A stretch of DNA of 64,000 nucleotides, from NCBI GenBank assembly GCA_020746875.1, contig JAGTJL010000001.1:3472001-3536000 (forward strand). The letters are read 5' to 3'. Position 1 is the first letter of the stretch. The number at the start of each line of letters is the position of its first letter. Of the stretch, positions 33,155-44,939 are shown one piece after another. The translations under genes and the position numbers were made by a program. This stretch comes from Rhexocercosporidium sp. MPI-PUGE-AT-0058 (lineage: Eukaryota; Ascomycota; Leotiomycetes; Helotiales). The notes below the pieces were generated by a model that worked only from the letters and a program-made list of their open reading frames with translations, was not told the origin of the DNA and made no database searches.

Positions 33155-36100
33155 CTAGTCATCTTCGTCCGAGAAAACCTCCTCGCCTCTCTTTCTCCGG
33201 GCCATACGGTCCTTCTTCTTCTTCCGCAGCTCAGCAGAAGTAAGCTTCTTGGCCTTCTTCGTCGACACAATCTTGTTACTAGTCAAACAGTTAGTATTTG
33301 CTTCAACGACGTCGGAACGGAATCAAACATACCCCATAGCATCGAACTTCTCTTCCTCATCATCGTCATCGCCCTTCAGACGAGGTCCAGCACCCTGTCC
33401 TTGAACCCAGTTGTGTCCGGAAGGAGTCATCTTTCCGTCAACGACGGCCCAAACTTCCTCAGTCAAGTTCTCAGTGAACTCCTTGGAGTGAGTAATGATG
33501 ATAACACCACCCTCGAAGGACTTGAGAGCCTTGGAAAGAGCACCGAGAGAGTCACGATCAAGATAGTTGGTAGGCTCATCAAGAACGATCAAATGAGGAC
33601 GTTGCCACGAGCAGGCGGCAAGAACGACCTTGACACGCTGTCCACCGGAAAGACCCAACATGCGGGAATGGGAGATCAACTCGGCATCGAGACCGAAGTG
33701 AGCACCGTGAGCCTCAATCTCCTTTCGGACCAAAGGTCTGAATTGACCACTGGCAAGAGCCTCCTTTTGATCAACCTCAGCAACCATCTTCTGATGGGAA
33801 GCCAAGATCTCGGTACGGGGAATCCAGGCGTTGTCGGCAGTCATCATAGGAACCCATCTCTCGTTCTTCATGCCCACGTTCTCTCCGAGAGCGAACGAAC
33901 ACTCGTACTCGTACGAGTTCTTGAACTTACGACGGGAGTGGATACCAATGACACGTCTTTGGGAGCCCTCGATCTTGTAGATCTTGTCCATTGCCTTCTC
34001 ATCCTCATCGGTGACAATCTTGTTGGCACGATCCATAGTCTCGCGATCCTCACCAGTCTGGAAACGCCATTGGATGTACTCTGAAGGAGTCTTTTCCAAG
34101 TGGTGATCGATGTGTGCGAAAGCGTGCTGTTTGATGTAGGCGATACGGATGTTCTCGTGGGTGTAGACATCACCAATGGTTGGGATGAGCTCACCGGTCA
34201 AGACGTTGATGAGAGTGGATTTACCAGCACCGTTGGGACCAATGACGGCAATACGGGAACCGAGCGAACATTGGAAGGAGATGTCGGAAATCTGGGGCTT
34301 AGGTGTACCGGGGTATTGGAAGCTCATCTTGGAGACACGAACGATAGCCTTGGCCTTGGTCTTGACACCCTCAAGGAAACCTGGCTCAGGGAACTTGAAT
34401 TCCATCTCGGAAGCACCAAGCTCGAAGTAAGACTTGGCGGATGGGCACTTCTTGACGAACTCGCGAACATTACCGCGGTAACGCTTGAGCTTAAATCTCT
34501 CGTAGTTGATGATGTGTTGGCAAACGTTGTTGAGGAAGCCAGTGTCGTGGGAAACGATGATGGATGTGCAGGGGGACGCCATCAAGTAGTCCTCGAGCCA
34601 CTTGACGTTCTTGACGTCCAAGTGGTTAGTGGGCTCATCGAGGAGGAGAATATCTGGGGACTCGAAAACGGCACGGGCAAGAGCCAACTTCATCTTCCAT
34701 CCACCAGAAAGGGCAGTGATCAAGTTGTTAACCATAGCGTCGGTGAAACCGAACTCGGTCAATTGCTTGACGACTTCCTCACGGGAAGTCTCGACACCAA
34801 CCTCCTTCAACTTCTTCATGGTCCAGTCGATGGTGGTTTGTTCGGTATCAGCGGCATCAAGATCGTGCTCAACGAAGACGGTCTTGACCTCGCTCTTCTT
34901 GGGGAAACCCTCAACCTGCTCATTGTTGATGGCGCGCATGAGAGTAGACTTTCCGGAACCGTTAGGACCGCAAAGACCATATCGCTGACCACGCTTCAGG
35001 CGGAGATGGGTCTGGTTAAGGAGAATCTTAGCACCATAGGCCAAGTTGAATGTGCAGTTGCAGAGGTCCTCTCCCTCCTCATCATCAGCCTCCTCAGCAT
35101 CCTCAGCCTCAGCAAGTGGGGAAGCCTTCTTTCGGAGAGCATCCACAACGGTCTGAGCATCAGCCTCGGGAATGATTGAGGCGATGTATGGCTTGATGTT
35201 TGAGGTCCAGCTTTGGGTGTCAGCATCCTTCTCGTCGATAAGTTGACCAGCGAGAGCAGAGGCGAATTCGAGGATTGGCGCAAACTTGGTGATGACGGCC
35301 TTGTGCTTGGTGGACTCAATAATCTCCTTCAAGATGGCGGAGACGGTGGAAACATCACCAGCGTGGGAAACTTCTGGGATCTTTCCATTGACAACGGCAC
35401 CAACACGAATGAGGGTGTCGAGACCTTGCTTGGTCTTCTCACGGGCCTCGGGATCAGCCAAGTTCTCGTAGTTCTTGGTGAGTTGGGGCATCAGCTTTGG
35501 CAGGAAAGCAGCAACAATGTTGGGGTCCTCGACCAGCTTGCACATGTTGTCGACAATAACGGCAGACTTTCGCTTGATGGCAGTCTCACGCTCAGCAAGA
35601 CCACGATCCAAGAGAGGAACCATAATGGCCAAAGTTGGCTCGTGAACGTCAGTGACGAAAGTGGTGGCACCCAGCAAATGGATGGTCTCGGGGACGTTCT
35701 CTGGCTTGGCGATACACTTGATCAACTCGGGAATGAAACGGTCAATATCCTTGTTGACGATAAGACCGCAGATTTTCTCCATTGTACCGTATGCCATCTT
35801 CTTAACCTCAGGCTTTGTGTCCCACATGGATTCGGAGACGACTGGGATAAGATCTGGGACGCGGAGGGCGAGTTGGGATGGGGCGGAAACGACGAGAGCC
35901 TCGATACAGGTGAGACCAGTGATCTTCTCCTGCCATTTCTGGGCAGTCAAGATGGAGTTGATGATGGGTGGGAGGACAGCCTTGACACCGTTGGCACTGA
36001 CGGCCTTGATGATGGCAAGAGCAGCAGCTTGAGCGGCGTTCTTGACTGGGACCATCTTGTCACCGACGGCTGAAAGAACCGATGGGAGGAGGACAACCAG

Positions 36101-36615
36101 GTATGGCTCGACGGAGGGGGAGGTGTCGGCATGCTCAGCAATAGCCTGGATGGCATTGAGAGCGCGCTCGCGGACGTTGGCATCCTTCTTGTTGCCGAGT
36201 TGCTTCTTGAGGGATTCGACGGTCCTGTTGGGGAGAGGTGGTCAGCAATTGTTTCGGATCCCCATTTTCGAAAAATCCCAAAGTGCGACCGTGAAGGGGC
36301 CACACCCTCCAAACCTGCGCAAGAGAAGCGCAGAGCAGAGCACAGTAGATTCCCGTGCTGAAAGGCACAGATGTCCAAAGAAATATATATCTGTCGGGGG
36401 AAAAGAATGCAAGGCTGTACTCACTTGGTTGGGGCGTCGTTCTCCTCGATGGGCGAGTTAATGAAGATGGCGAGGTTGTGGGTGGCGGCGTTCACATCCT
36501 CCTGAGCCTTGGAGATCCAGAGCTTTGCCATCAGTTCATCAAGAACCTTGACGGAGTTTTTGTTCTCTTTGGAGGCCATGCTTGCGGTTGCTGATGTGTC
36601 GGTAACAGCGGGCAT
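33155..36615 (-). CDS. TEF3: Translation elongation factor 3 (eEF3), ABC-F-like ATPase
   Basis: Fungal-specific cytosolic factor that uses ATP to release deacylated tRNA from the ribosomal E site during elongation. Exons 36425-36615, 33333-36224 and 33155-33278 give about 1068 aa, close to the usual 1040-1050. The order is N-terminal HEAT repeats (about 1-320), a four-helix region, ABC1 (GPNGSGKST, signature LSGGWK, Walker [12 protein letters not shown]) and ABC2 ([27 protein letters not shown]). A chromodomain-like insertion lies inside ABC2 ([18 protein letters not shown]). The tail is highly basic ([24 protein letters not shown]), as needed for ribosome binding, and ends in an acidic DEDD. 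The start is ATG 36615, the first ATG in frame. Confidence 0.97.
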
Positions 36616-37050
36616 GTTGGAGAAGAAGAAGAGAGGAAGGAAGGTCGGCGGAGGAGGAGGGGAGAGAGGGCTCAAGAGTGTGGGAGAATTTTTGACGGGC
36701 TAGTGCGATCGTCGTTATCGGTGGTGGGCCCGCAAAAAAAGATTGGAGGGGCAATCGATACGGTATGTAGGGTACTCTGCGCAGTGGCGGGAGGGAGGGG
36801 TTGCTTCGTTCGCAACTCTTCTTCCTATGCAGAAGAAGGCTGTGAGGAGAAGAGGAAGGAAAAGAGTGAGGGGAGATATTATGTGTGTCGAGGTGAAGGA
36901 AGGGAGATATGAAAAAGAAGAAGAACGTTCCTCGCAGAGGTCCAGAGGATTTAAATGTTCTGGCACCGCACCTAAAAATTTATGACCGGGGTCCCCATCT
37001 AGCGCCGTTCTAGCCAGACACAAGCGAGCCCGAGCCCAACAGGGCCCGGC

Positions 37051-37096
37051 GAGGACGAGGAAGAGGAAGAGGAAGAGGACGAGGACGAGGAAGAGG
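37051..37096. repeat. GAGGAC/GAGGAA hexamer repeat
   Basis: A purine-rich microsatellite of alternating GAGGAC and GAGGAA units, about 46 bp, about 440 bp upstream of the eEF3 start codon. Confidence 0.85.
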
Positions 37097-37819
37097 CCAG
37101 ACCAAAAAGGGTGCAAGTCTTTGCCACCGCCTTCAAGATTTTGCAGAGAAATGCCATGTCGGCTTGGGAGGGTTTAATTCCGAAATTTATTGGTGATTCA
37201 GAGCAGAAGGAGTGAATACATTTTTAATAGTATAGAAGTAGCAGGAAGTATCCAGAAGAAATCACCTTTTGAGTGCCATCTTGTCCGTAGTTGTTAGCTG
37301 TCGGTCCATCCAGTACATTCATAGCAGGGAGACGTTATATCTGTCGCGCAGGAACCTCCCTCCTACTCAGCCCCAGATCTAACATGAAAATAATCAATCA
37401 GCATGCATATTGCAGTACAGCTTCGCCACAGATGTAGCCTCGGAACCAATCAACGTTTTCGAGCAAGTCAACTTCACCATTGCAGGAAGGGACACCCCTA
37501 TGGCCAGTGGGAAAGACTTCCTAACCCCGGAATCCTCCCAAGTACCCCAACACTTTCAACAAGCGTGGTCGGTACCTCCTCTGAAGATTCAAGCATAGTA
37601 TCAAAAATGGTTATAGCGCGTCGGGAATCCCGTTCTCCAGAACGGGCCTAGATGTTTGAGCCTCTTTAACTGAGAAACGTGCAGGAAGTAACAGAGGAAC
37701 TATTTCTCCTTAAATCTCCCTGACTCTCCTTTAAGATTCCAAGAATCCAGAGGCTCAAGTTCTCTTCGAAATATCTCCAGGTTTCAATGAACTTTCAAAA
37801 ACTCCTTCGTGGACAACAC

Positions 37820-37875
37820 CTTCATCTCAAAGTTCCATATATCCAGATAGAAAACACTTCATCTCAAAGTTCCAT
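37820..37875. repeat. Short direct repeat, period 37
   Basis: CTTCATCTCAAAGTTCCAT occurs at 37820-37838 and again at 37857-37875, with CAGATA following both copies. It is an intergenic local duplication. Confidence 0.85.
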
Positions 37876-39096
37876 CTGTACAGATATACCATACCTTACC
37901 AACCGATGTCCACCTTCCCATCCGGACGATATTCCCCCTCGCACCCGCCAATCACAACCCCTCCTCCCACCACGATTCTATTTCCGTTTACCGCCAAAAA
38001 CTCAATGCAAGTCAGCCTTCACCGCCTCTCTCCTGGATATCCTAGAAATACATCTCAAATCAATTGAGAAAAATAATTTTTGTGCCTGTCTTATATGACC
38101 GATGGAGATACCCCACCAACCCCTCTACAGTACAGATTACAATCCGCGAGTGAGACCTGATAAGGCAATCGTGATCCGCGCTTGTCTCCTTGAAGCCGGA
38201 TTTGTGGGCGGTGAGACTGGTCTTGGCATCCAGCTCGGCTGCATTTCCTCGCTTGCCTTCAATCAACATTGATTTCCTAGCAACATAATGAGGTATTTGA
38301 TGGAACCTCAATTTTGCGTTCTCTAAATGTCGCTATTACTTTATTTTTATCTTCCGCTTGACGCTCACGCTTGTTATGCATGCGAACCACGTATTGCAAT
38401 CAAGGCTTTAATCGAGAGAACGACCACGGCTTCAATACAAACCCTCAATTCCATATTTGAGGTGCCTTACTCGATCAGTCCCACACACAAGAACTCAATC
38501 CGCATAAACAGGTAACTTGCACCTATTTTATAATACCTCAAAGAGCCAAAAGAATAAAACAGACTCTGACATCACAGATCAAGATTCTTATTCACAAGCC
38601 CATTCATAGCATCAAACAAACTGCTGCGCCAGGTTGTGTGATTGTGTATAGACCTGAATACCGCCTCAGATAGTCAACTAGACGTGAGTTTTGACTCGCA
38701 TAAGTTCCTGGATCTGTTGAGTCTGTCGAATATCAGAATCGAGATGGATGGAAGGGATGGTATGCAGCAGGTCTATCCAACAGTAGTGTCATGAAGACTT
38801 CGTGAGGAGGTAGGAATGGTCAATACAAACGTCCAAACTAGTATTCGTGTTGATGCAAAGTCCACATTGACCAGAAGAACTATTGAGCTTCAAACTCCAC
38901 CCGTCTCATCTTCGCCGTAGTTCATGCCACCAACGATTCCTCTCAGCAAGATGGATCTTCGCTAGTAGATCAATAGAAAGTACAGAGCTCTCAAGAGAAA
39001 GCTAAAGACATAATTCACGAATTTGAGTTATCATTTGCATGAAGAACTGAAAAAAAAATACTCGCTTCACATGAATCACACCCAGCCAACCCAAAC

Positions 39097-40474
39097 TCAC
39101 CATTCACTCCTCAACTCCTCCCTAATCCCCGTAACACTCCAGACCCCACCCCGTCCAACAACCCACAACTCCCCCTCCCTCCCAAACGCAAGATTAACAG
39201 CCAGATGCCTCTCCAGCTCACTCCTCGTCCTAATTCTCCCCAGCGTCTTCTCCTCATCCAAAACATCCACCCCGTCCCCCATGGCACACCAAACCAGCCC
39301 ACTCCTACTAACCCTCACGCCATCACAGTAATAATTCACCGATGTACGAAACATTCTCCCATCTCTCAACTGCGGTCTCCCTCCTCGCGTATCGTACGCC
39401 ATCAATTGCCGGTCTTTAAATGCGTCTTTCACGTTCGGTCGGCCGGATGATATGTCTGTGCTGGAGATGTAGAGCGTGAAGTCTGAGGAGATGGCGATTC
39501 CGTTTGTGTTCCCGCCAGGGGCTTGGAAGACCCATTTCGGGACGAGCGTTGTGGTATTGATGAAGTAGACGGCAGGGGTAGTTTGTGGTGCGAAAGTGGT
39601 CATGTAGCGGCCCTAGATATTAACATCAGTTCCCGTCCTCTCCCAAAGAGGCTTGCCATGAAAAAGAACCAGGATATTATGGATGCTGTGGGAATTGCAC
39701 GGGCCAAGTTTCTGCATTGTAAGGGCTTCGGGTAATGAAGAAGGGGGAAAGTACTCACCCAAGCCGACGTCGAAGCACTAACCCAAATATTCCCATTCCG
39801 GTCAACATCCAAATCATGGAACCCCAAGAACGGCATCTTATAAAAATTGTTAATCAGCGTCTCAGCCGACCAATCCCTCGGGTCGATCTCCACAATACTC
39901 GCATACTGGCTCCCCGCACCATCCATCCCTCCATCCGTAGCCACACACAGAAACCCATCGTAGTGTACACACCCGTGCGCGTTCCAAGTTGGGGGCGAAG
40001 TGGTGATGTTGTGGAGCTCGTTGGTGTTGCCGTCGAGTACGTATTGCCAGGAGTGCGAGAAGCCCCAGGTGGCGAAGAAGGGCTGGTTGGTGGACGGGAT
40101 GTAGCAGGAGCTTTCGTGGGAGGTGGTGTCTGGGAAGGTTATTACGCGGGAGATGTTTGCGGTTGGTCCGATGAGGGAGAAGAATGATGGGTCAAAGGCG
40201 ATGGAATCTATTTCGATGAAGTGCTCGTTTCTAAGGCTTCAGTCGGATTTTTGAACTCCCTTGGCAAAGATAGGAAGGAGAGACGGTGGGAGGGATCAGA
40301 AAATGACTTACAGGGAGAGGAGATCGGGATTGTCGACTTTTGACAGCCATGGCGGGTCGAATACTGTTCAGTGTGGTATAAATCTCTTGTACACGGACGA
40401 AACGTATTTTGAGTTGATGGGTGAAGCAGGGAATGGATAGCCTTACTAGAACGATTGAAGTTTCCCGGCAGCAT
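39097..40474 (-). CDS. SMP-30/gluconolactonase-like beta-propeller protein
   Basis: Related to fungal lactonohydrolases, six-bladed propellers that hydrolyse sugar or aromatic lactones, usually secreted. Exons from the right are 40447-40474 (if ATG 40474 is the start), 40312-40363, 39759-40230 and 39097-39612, about 355 aa. Propeller segments include GFHDLDVDRNGNIWVSAS, APGGNTNGIAISSDFTLY and YYCDGVRVSRSGLVWCA, where the family metal and catalytic acidic residues normally lie. The conserved reading frame continues upstream of ATG 40474 (ALYDTKKLA), meets TAG at 40502-40504, and continues beyond it (LPAGFSSNVTSSS). The full-length protein with its signal peptide therefore seems interrupted, or an unrecognised intron ends at that TAG. 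The start given is the first ATG after the stop. Confidence 0.7.
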
Positions 40475-40504
40475 AGCAAGTTTCTTCGTATCGTATAACG
40501 CCTA

Positions 40505-42370
40505 TGACGAGCTAGTGACATTACTACTGAAACCAGCCGGCAAAGCACCGATAAGATCCAAAGACGAGTTCATTGTGAGTGATATGGTTCCGGAGCATGT
40601 ACGAATAGAATCTAATCCGCCAACAGAAGCATGGCAACCAAGATTCGTTTGGAGGGCTGTCAACATAACCTCCCTCCCTTCTTCGTGCAGACTTCAAGTT
40701 ATTTACTCTTCCTAGCCTAGTCTCGTGTCTAACTACATTACATAGCTAGCTAAGCCGCTCTTGTCATTGTTGTCGCGATCGTGATGATCTCTTGGGTGTG
40801 GGGGATGGGGGTAGAGGTGGGGGAACGGCCTGCCCGGTCACTGCCCGGGAGACTTGCCGGACGCTCTTTTATGGGATTGCTCCAAGATGAAAGTGGAATG
40901 GAATGTTGCTCGATTGTATGTAAAACACGAAAGAGTTATCGTTTCGGGGTTGCTGGTCGCTTCTGAATCTAGTTTGCAGAAATGAGAGGCGTAGGATTCT
41001 CGACTCCCTTGTGTCAACATTGACCAGCATTCAGATTCGACTTCTATCACCCGGTTTCATGCTGAAACATGAGACTACCATAAAGATTCTACCAACTTTG
41101 GGACTTATAGGGAGATTACATAAGGAATAGTACTTACAGGGTATTCTCAAGCAAGAAAATATTGTAAAGCAAATTGAAACTATCAAGTGACTGCAAGCCA
41201 ACTGAGCCCACCCCTCTCTGTCAGACTTGTGCTGAATCGGCGGATAAGAAGTGGGGAGGTCAACGCCTCTGAAGCATCCAAAATGAATCAGTTCTTAAGC
41301 TCAAATAGAGGCGCTTCATGTATTCAAGAAACCAGTACAGCAGAGATGCGTCACTAAGCTTTGATGTCAGGAGGTACGATTTACTGTCAGGCCTTGCTTG
41401 CCCGGCTAGCCCTACTAGGTAAATTTCACAAACGCCTTCTAACATGCATATGTTTACTTCCGTAATCGGACTCTCGTTCTGAGTTATAGACAAACAAAAA
41501 GCAAACAGTTCTCTCAACATTCATAACAGTACTTTGTCCTCTAAGGAGTTATTTGTGTTATCGACAGCCACCTTTCTCGTCGTCGTCAACAAAAAGATCG
41601 CTCCTTGAGTTTAAGCGAAAGGTTGACTTAGAAAGAGCAAAAGAGATATCATCTTAGCTTTCAAAGACGGACTATCCCGCAGTAACCACGCACTCGTGAG
41701 ATTCCTTCGTCTGAAATCAAGAGGAAAGAAAGGTCGATCATGACAAAAACTCTCTCCGACTACGTAAAAGCACCAAGTCGCTTCACAACATGTGATGTGA
41801 CCTCCCCCCCTTACCTAAAACGCCCCCTTTAAGCCCAGCCTACACAATCCAAATAATTCCCTCCACCCACGTTCCAGACGCCATCCCCAAAGACTCGTGG
41901 TCTTCGTCTCCCAGCCCAAAGGGAGGTATTCCGCATGCTGGGGCGAGGAGAAGGGGGAGATGAGTAGGAGATTGAAGTAGTAAGGTAGCTAGTGATGTTG
42001 TTTGCAGATGAAGCGCAGGTGATATTTTGGAAAGCCATTTGGGCAGATGTCGTTGTAAGCCATCGAGTTATATTGCTTGAAGTTCGTACCGCAACTATCT
42101 GGCTCAACATAATAGATTAAATGGGAACTCTGCTTCCTTTGTATGGAAAACTTCCCGTCATCATTGCGTTGGATTCACGGATGAATGAATTACAGCAATC
42201 TCGTTGATAGAGGAATTATTGACGATGAATAAACGAATGTATCTCTTTTGTCTAAAGGTAACTCAGTATCACGATAGCAATGCTCCAGCTCTCCATCTGT
42301 TTCTGCTAAATACCAGCTAAGTGTGTAATGTGCAAGGTACGAGATTTCCATACCAAGTCCAACTCCCCAA
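40505..42370. other. 1.9 kb intergenic region
   Basis: The part nearest 40505 still holds the possible 5' coding remnant of the SMP-30-like gene (to about 40660). Beyond it no gene, repeat or RNA was recognised. Confidence 0.55.
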
Positions 42371-44365
42371 TTAGTCTTTATCTTCATCATTCTCTTCTCT
42401 GCGGACGATAACAGTGTTGACTGAAAGCTCTCCAAGAGCTCGCTCGGTTGGTGAGCGCTCTTTTGGAAATTCCATGCCTTCCTTCTTGCGTTCGATAGGA
42501 GCTCCAATGGGCATCGAGCGTTCTTCATGTTCTGTTCGTTCATATGCTACAACTGATCAGTTTCAAATGCTCACCACAACGAATTCAAGAGCCTCACCAG
42601 TGTCCACATTCTTTTTCCGTAGATTTTCAGTCGCACTTTGGTGCTGAGTATCTGGCTCCTGCTTGATGATGACATTCTTGTCTTGATAATCTTGCGAGAT
42701 TCTACCGTGCTCCACCGTCGGTTCCTGCTTGATGAAGACATGCAATTCGTGCTCTTCTGCGGTGTTAGCATGTACAGCATCCGGGTCTTGCTTGACGGCG
42801 ATATTCTCTGCATAAACCTCTTCAGCAGGGAGAGCTGACTCAGAAGGTGGAACCTGTGTAGTATCCACATCCTGGTACAGCTGTAGTCCCAATTTGATAA
42901 TAACCTTCTCGTCATGAGCCCCTTCAGGGGCCGAGTCTCGAACACAGAGCCCTTCTACCATGTCTCCGCTCAATTGGACAAGATCACTGCCATTCCTAGT
43001 CTTCTCAACCGGCGGCGGTATATTAGCGTCCAGCCAAGCAGTTGCCTCATCTGACCTGGAAGTTTCGTTTGGCATAATCCAAGGAGTGAAACCTGGGATG
43101 GCCTCCTTTTTGATGACCTGACCATATTCTCTCTTGAGATTTTCCCAACTATTCACATGAGCATCCCGATCACAAGGTACATCCTCTTGTGCATTTTCTG
43201 ACATTGGTATTTCTGGTTCTTGCTTCAACTTCTCCTTGATTGACATGCCGCCCATCCTTGATCTTGCTAGAGGAACCATATTCTCGCCTGTGACCTTCAT
43301 CAAGACTTTTGGCTCAGTGGAACATCGCTCCGGCATTGGAGTGTTGGAGTTCAATAATGTGAGGCGCGAAGGATGGATTTTATTCTCAGGGAGGGCATCA
43401 GTAATGGCATCTTGATATTGGAGTGGACTCTCGTTTTGTTGGAAGAAACGTTGAGTATGGCTCTGGGATCCTGGCGCACCGACATACGATTGTTGGAATT
43501 GATCTTGGAAACCTGGAGCATAAGAGTTATACGTTCCCCAGCCAAACATGTTTGGATCCGAATTGTTTTCGTTGAACATTGTAGTGTGGCTCTGCATGTA
43601 CGGTTGGCCGAAAGAGTTGTAGGGCTGCTCGAATCCCATGAAGCCCATCAGACCATCTTCGACGTCTTGTCCTTCCCAGTCACCGCCGTTTTCATTCTTT
43701 AGATTAAGTTCGGAATTGAGTGCCCGACGTAAGATCCCGTTCTCTCTTGCTCTCTTCTCGACCTCGAACGTTCTCTTCTTATTGAGTGCCAAACGAAGAC
43801 CAATATCGGGATGGTTCGGATCGCTAGCCCTGAGTTCGTTAATGGCTTGCCGCTCTGCGGCACATGCCTTAAGCTCTTCTGAAGTTCTCTTCCTCTCTGC
43901 GGAAATTTCCTGCTGTCGACGCTTTTGGTCTGCAGTCTGTTACTTATCAGTTTACCCTCCTGGACTATCTGCGGGGCTTTGATGCTCACGATCTGTTGCT
44001 GATTGTTGTTCGATGACTTGTTTCGCTTCTTCGATGGCTTCGCAGGCAACGGTGAGCCATATCGCTTGATTCCCTGTTGTTGTTGCGATACTGGTGCTGG
44101 CTGGATCTGCTGGGGTCCATCGTCCTGGCGGTACAGCTTCACTACTTTCTATCGCCCAAGCATTAGGATATGAGTACAAGTAAAACACACGTGAGGAAAG
44201 TCCGCATGGAGATACCAGAACACATACCTTTCCATTCTCAGCTGTCTCATGGATGATAACCCTGTCCCTGATGGTGAGCTTGTCACCTTGAGCAGTGATC
44301 AAGCCACCATCTGGGAGGTCACCCAGAGGTAGCGAGTTGAGGTTGATCTTGTTCTTCGGCATCAT
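42371..44365 (-). CDS. Nuclear-looking protein with repeated SUMO-consensus (KQEP) motifs
   Basis: Exons 44228-44365, 43990-44148, 42598-43936 and 42371-42546 give 603 aa. No known domain was recognised. The N-terminal segment (DRVIIHETAENGK, then VKLYRQDD) looks folded. It is followed by a Gln-rich and basic stretch (KPSKKRNKSSNNN, a likely nuclear localisation signal), then a coiled coil rich in Arg/Glu (KRRQQEISAERKRTSEELK) and a stretch rich in Asn, Gln, Tyr and Phe. In the C-terminal half a hydrophobic-Lys-x-acidic motif recurs: LKQEPEIP, IKKEAIP, VKQDPDA, IKQEPTV and IKQEPDT. Such IKxEP sites are SUMO acceptor or synergy-control motifs in many transcription regulators. I infer a transcription-related protein. 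The start is ATG 44365, with a second ATG directly after it. Confidence 0.75.
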
Positions 44366-44939
44366 GGACAATCTAGCTCTAGCTGGACTGTGCTGCTTCT
44401 CGAGATCGCACTGAAGAAGCAGCTACTAGGGCCGCGTTGATACCGTCCGCCAGAATATGGAGTTGTGAGGTTGAAGAGAAGAAATGGGGAGGGAGAAAGA
44501 TGAGAAGGGAAGAAAGGTGAGGTTGGGGTTGGCGCTGGCAGGTAGCGACTTCCCGATTTGGCAGGCACTGGGAGAGGAGACTTGCACGCTCAAGGAGGGA
44601 AAGAGCGAGCCGCCCTGCTCGCTTGCCATGAGTCCCAACATGTAAGTAAGGATATGCATTGAAGATATGAATCAGCCCCCTTCGCTACCCCAAAGTCTAC
44701 AAATTCGCACACACGATATACCTATATCATATCATACAGAAACCCAATCTACAATTCTTTCATTGCCCATCCGTCAACTCCCTGATCCACCCCTCACCCA
44801 AGAGACGGCAAGCAAGCAGCCTCTATGGTGGACTTGAGTCCAAATGTATGCCCTAAATGCCACACTCAAATAGCAAGACCCAAATCGAAACAAGAAATGA
44901 TGCCCATGCTCCTACTTCCTGATCTCCACTTCTCTCCCC
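44366..44939. other. Promoter of the KQEP-motif gene and 3' flank of SEC7
   Basis: The two genes are in tandem on the minus strand. About 570 bp separates the SEC7 stop at 44940 from the next start. No other feature was seen. Confidence 0.65.

Larger units (their letters stand above)
36616..39096. other. eEF3 promoter and 2.4 kb intergenic region
   Basis: The first few hundred bases upstream of 36615 are pyrimidine-rich on the coding strand, as usual for strongly expressed fungal translation genes. The rest has no supported gene. Two small repeats are listed separately. Confidence 0.55.

Noticed and set aside
35213..36073. 286-codon plus-strand ORF opposite eEF3, with others at 32999-34084 and 34100-35179
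   Set aside because: Antisense shadows of the strongly codon-biased eEF3 gene. They are rich in Leu, Gly, Asp and Val, with no domain.
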